A stretch of DNA of 19,016 nt from Scleroderma bovista (taxonomy: Eukaryota > Basidiomycota > Agaricomycetes > Boletales > Sclerodermataceae), in assembly GCA_037178675.1 (NCBI GenBank), contig JAYMGJ010000832.1, positions 1 through 19,016 of the forward strand, written 5' to 3'. The notes beneath the pieces were generated by a model. That model was not told the DNA's origin, ran no database searches, and saw nothing but the letters and a program-made list of their open reading frames with translations. Position 1 is the first letter of the stretch. Each line of letters starts with the position of its first letter. Both the position numbers and the translations under genes were made by a program. Shown here piece after piece: positions 16,316 through 19,016 of this stretch.

Positions 16316-18714
16316 TTAGTCCTTATGTGAGGAGTCCCCGCCTCCTTCACCCATTGCAACATCTGGTTGCTCTGATGCCAGAGTACCAACATCTTGAGGT
16401 TCTGGTGCAGGGGGACTGACAGTAATGATGGGGGATGGCTGAATCCCCATGGTAATAGCAGGTGTCGGGTCCACCTGTGATGGTCTGTTGGTGGAGGCTG
16501 TTGAAATATCCATGTCCGAGGTCTCCAGAGGGACACAGGCTGGAATTGCAGATACCTGGTGGTCGGTACCAGCAGTGGGACCTGGAGTGTCACCTGCACC
16601 ATTCAAAACATGAATTCGAGAGATCGGAAAACAAAAGCACAAACCTGCAGGTAGATCAAACAATGCCCGGATGGATGGGGAAATGTTGGGACATTGAGAA
16701 TGTTCAGAAGGCAGAGATCCATGCATACCAGGTGGAGGACATTTGACCAGAGAAGGTACTGCAGGGTCACGGAGTGCAGGAGCAGTGGGGAACCGGTCTT
16801 CGCGCATAGCTTCCACAAGTGCCCGGAGTGTCTCCAGCTCCTCCCGGTTCTGCTCCAACTCCACCCTCATCCTTGCATTATCTCTCTTCAGAAGGACAAT
16901 GTTCTCCTCGGTATCCTCCTTCATCCTCGCAATATCCTTCTTGAGAAGGAAGACCTCCTCCTCCACATCCTGCAACTGCTCACCCTCGGTCATGCCGGAT
17001 GTCGCAACAGCAGATGGGGTCATCAGAGGGTTGGTGGCAGATGCTGCACAGGTTGAGGCAACACTGGTATCACGGGACTTTGATTTTGGCAACAATGAAG
17101 GTGTTTGAATATAAATTTCAAAACCTGTTCAGTGATTTGAATGCAAGGATACAAAGCATGGATGATACTCACCTTTGCCTGAGGACCTTTCAACCTGTCC
17201 TGCCTTGGCCTTCGATGGTCCAGGAGTAGGGTGGATGCTGGATGACCATTGTCGCTTTGCTGGCCATGGGGTGAAATCAGGGGCGATCTCCGATGGAACC
17301 CTGGAAGGGGACCAACGTCGCCGGGTTGTGGTCAGGGCTGCCTCAGATGGAACCCTGGAAGGGGAGCGATGTCGCCGGGTTGTGGTCGTGGCTGCCTCAG
17401 ATGGGGCCCGAGATCGGGCACGAAGCCTGTCTGTCAAACTGCACTTCATCTTTACCTTGTTGCAGTTTAAGCAAGCCCGACCTGGCTTTACCAAGCACAT
17501 TTTGTCACCCTTCCGACATTGATTGCACCGATCCTCTGGTGGAACAGGGCCAAATCCTACTGGTGCAAGGAATGATGCTTTTGGTTGAGTGGGGTTGACT
17601 GGTGGCATATCAGGATCTTCCTCACTGTCAACAGTAGGTGCAGACTTAATACATGGCATGCGTCCTTGGGATTTACTCTGATTCCGATTTGATGCACCAG
17701 CTTGTCAGGAAAGAGACCATCCTCTGGCCTGCTCTCCACCGGCCTGTTCGTTGTCTACATTCCGAGTTGATCAGTGCCTGACTCCATTGTATCAATGGCA
17801 CCTCACTTACCCAATTTCCCCCCAGTGATCATGCTCTGTGACTCTCCCTCCACTTCCACTTGCATTTGCACTTCCTTCTCCTTCCCCTTCTTTGACTGCG
17901 TGGTTGCTTGGGACCGAGACCGGCGTCTTACCACCGGGCCACCACCATCCTGCTTGTCTGCACATTACCTTTATCAGAAAACACCTTCGTGTCAATCCAA
18001 CAGTCATATTGCTTACCAGACATCCCCTGGTTTATGTGACCTTGTGGATCTTCCACTACCTTTGCCTTCTCCTTCCCTTTCTTAGACGGACCGGCCGGCC
18101 AGGATTGGGACCGGCATCCTGCCAACTCTCCACCACTCTCCTCGGTTCCTGCACCTTGGCTCTTCAGAACAGAAATCAATTGGGATTATAAATGTGGTGT
18201 GCTCACCTAATTTCCCACTATCCATGTCTTCATTCCTCTCCTTCTCCTTTCCTTTCACCTGCATTACTGGTGTTGTTGTTGGTGCAGGAGGAACTGGCAG
18301 GGTGGGCTCCCAGAGATTGTACCATGGGTGATCCTCAACATCTTTGTCCTTTGCCCGATGGATGCACTCCCAAGGTGGCCATTTCTTCGCCTCAAGAAGT
18401 GAGTCAAGGCTCACCATGAAGGCATTGGCCGCGATGATATGGATCGGGATTGCAAAGCCGGCCGGCAACTGATCTACAATGGCAGTGACCTCTTTCTGTG
18501 GGATTGATGGGTACAGATATCAAACTATGTACTAATAACTCACCAGCCTATCCCACACAACCTGTGTGGTTTCCTTCCAGTATTCCGTAGTGCTATTATA
18601 TTTGAGACCATCGGTATATTGCCATATGACCTTGGCTGCCTGGGTAACAATCGCCTTTGCATGGTCCTCACCGGTGCCGATGGAGGAGGTTAAGGCTTTG
18701 GCTTGTGATGACAT
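16316..18714 (-). CDS. Zn2Cys6-like zinc-cluster, coiled-coil protein, seven exons
   Basis: Seven exons can be placed by GT-AG junctions with consistent phase: 18544-18714, 18207-18495, 18017-18148, 17811-17957, 17173-17700, 16645-17124 and 16316-16593. They sum to 2025 nt, exactly 675 codons (674 aa). Introns are 48, 58, 59, 110, 48 and 51 nt. The N-terminal 150 residues are compact and Trp-rich (VIWQYTDGLKYN, LEAKKWPPWECIHRAK). Lys/Glu-rich linkers follow. Residues 305-333 form C-x2-C-x6-C-x7-C-x2-C-x6-C, the spacing of fungal Zn2Cys6 clusters. Basic SPSRVPSE repeats lie at about 341-390 and a coiled coil at 468-532, then a Pro/Ser-rich tail. Zn2Cys6 proteins usually bind DNA as dimers, but the cluster is normally near the N-terminus, so the role is inferred. 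I do not recognise the family. Intron 6 is a multiple of three and could be retained. Intron 4 is the least certain. Confidence 0.75.
17292..17420 (-). repeat. 54-bp tandem repeat within exon 5
   Basis: Repeat starts at 17292, 17346 and 17400 give a 54-bp period, or 18 codons, with the third copy partial and diverged. It encodes the SPSRVPSE-type basic Ser/Pro repeat just after the cysteine cluster. The length is a multiple of three, so the reading frame is kept. Confidence 0.85.
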
Positions 18715-18802
18715 GGATAAAGGTTTTGCAGTTGAATGCAATGGGATTCGATGGGAGTGAATGTGGTGGAGGAAAGGCAAGGGAAATATGCCAGTATGGC
18801 CA

Positions 18803-18811
18803 CTATATATT
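18803..18811 (-). promoter_or_regulatory. TATA-like box of the zinc-cluster gene
   Basis: The minus strand reads AATATATAG about 90 bp upstream of the ATG at 18714. Between them is a pyrimidine-rich stretch (TTTCCCTTGCCTTTCCTCC), a common feature of fungal promoters near the transcription start. Confidence 0.45.
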
Positions 18812-19016
18812 GTTGAAACTGATTACATAACATATTCCCATGTATTGTGCACAATGATCCAATACAAATTATGATATGCAGACAAAAAACAAGATAAATG
18901 GAACACATGTAAAATCAATAACCGGTTGTTTCAGTGCCACAAACACACACCGGTGAATTCAATTAGTCGCTGGTAATCATATGTACCTCATGAATAATAG
19001 TCATTAACATAATTCA
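18812..19016. other. Upstream region of the zinc-cluster gene, window edge
   Basis: AT-rich sequence with no gene recognised. Two ACCGGT sites occur (18921-18926 and 18949-18954), the same palindrome that builds the repeat downstream of this gene. Confidence 0.35.

Noticed and set aside
16594..16644. Hydrophobic segment LCFCFPISRIHVL in the zinc-cluster protein as a membrane helix
   Set aside because: It coincides with a 51-nt stretch with GT...AG ends and a pyrimidine-rich body, so it is more likely a retained-looking intron than protein.
17774..18191. Plus-strand frames opposite the zinc-cluster gene
   Set aside because: They span exons and introns of a well-supported minus-strand model and show no domain.

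Overview
The window looks like nuclear DNA from a basidiomycete fungus, most likely an Agaricomycete. Two things point there. The one apparent host gene, on the minus strand at 16316-18714, has small GT-AG introns (six, five of them 48-59 nt). The rest is packed with Ty3/gypsy LTR retrotransposons of types common in mushroom-forming fungi. I cannot name a species.

Positions 1-8262 are one decayed plus-strand gypsy element (element A) with later insertions in it. A has a partial 5' LTR (680-977), a gag split into three pieces (1046-1553, 2796-2978, 5328-6085) and a pol (6079-8262) with protease, reverse transcriptase and RNase H but no integrase or 3' LTR. Gag is broken by two insertions with target-site duplications. 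One is a 1237-bp solo LTR (family L, 1554-2790, duplication CTCTT). The other is a 2345-bp TG...CA element (family E, 2979-5323, duplication CCGG or ACCGG). Leaving out each insertion plus one duplication copy keeps gag in a single frame. A second E copy (569-679) sits in A's 5' LTR and was itself hit by a second L LTR (1-568, opposite orientation), which gives the order A, then E, then L. A run of seven A just before the gag stop is a candidate -1 frameshift site joining gag to pol.

Positions 8263-13620 hold a second gypsy element on the minus strand (element B), joined tail to tail with A. B has 5' LTR sequence from 13363 rightwards, a primer-binding site (13344-13360), gag, a CCHC zinc knuckle, an aspartic protease, a long Pro/Ser-rich linker carrying a duplicated module of about 50 residues, and the first part of the reverse transcriptase. 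It is cut off just before the catalytic Asp pair and has two one-base frameshifts and one nonsense codon.

Positions 13600-15265 are a minisatellite of about 35-bp units with nested higher-order periods (70, 175 and about 450 bp). It is followed by a 30/40-bp ACCGGT-rich repeat (15451-15690) and about 600 bp in which I see no gene.

The gene at 16316-18714 (minus) reads as seven exons totalling 2025 nt (674 aa), with a Zn2Cys6-like cysteine cluster in the middle, basic Ser/Pro repeats and a coiled coil. It has a TATA box and a pyrimidine-rich leader upstream. I do not recognise the family; a DNA-binding or regulatory role is only an inference.
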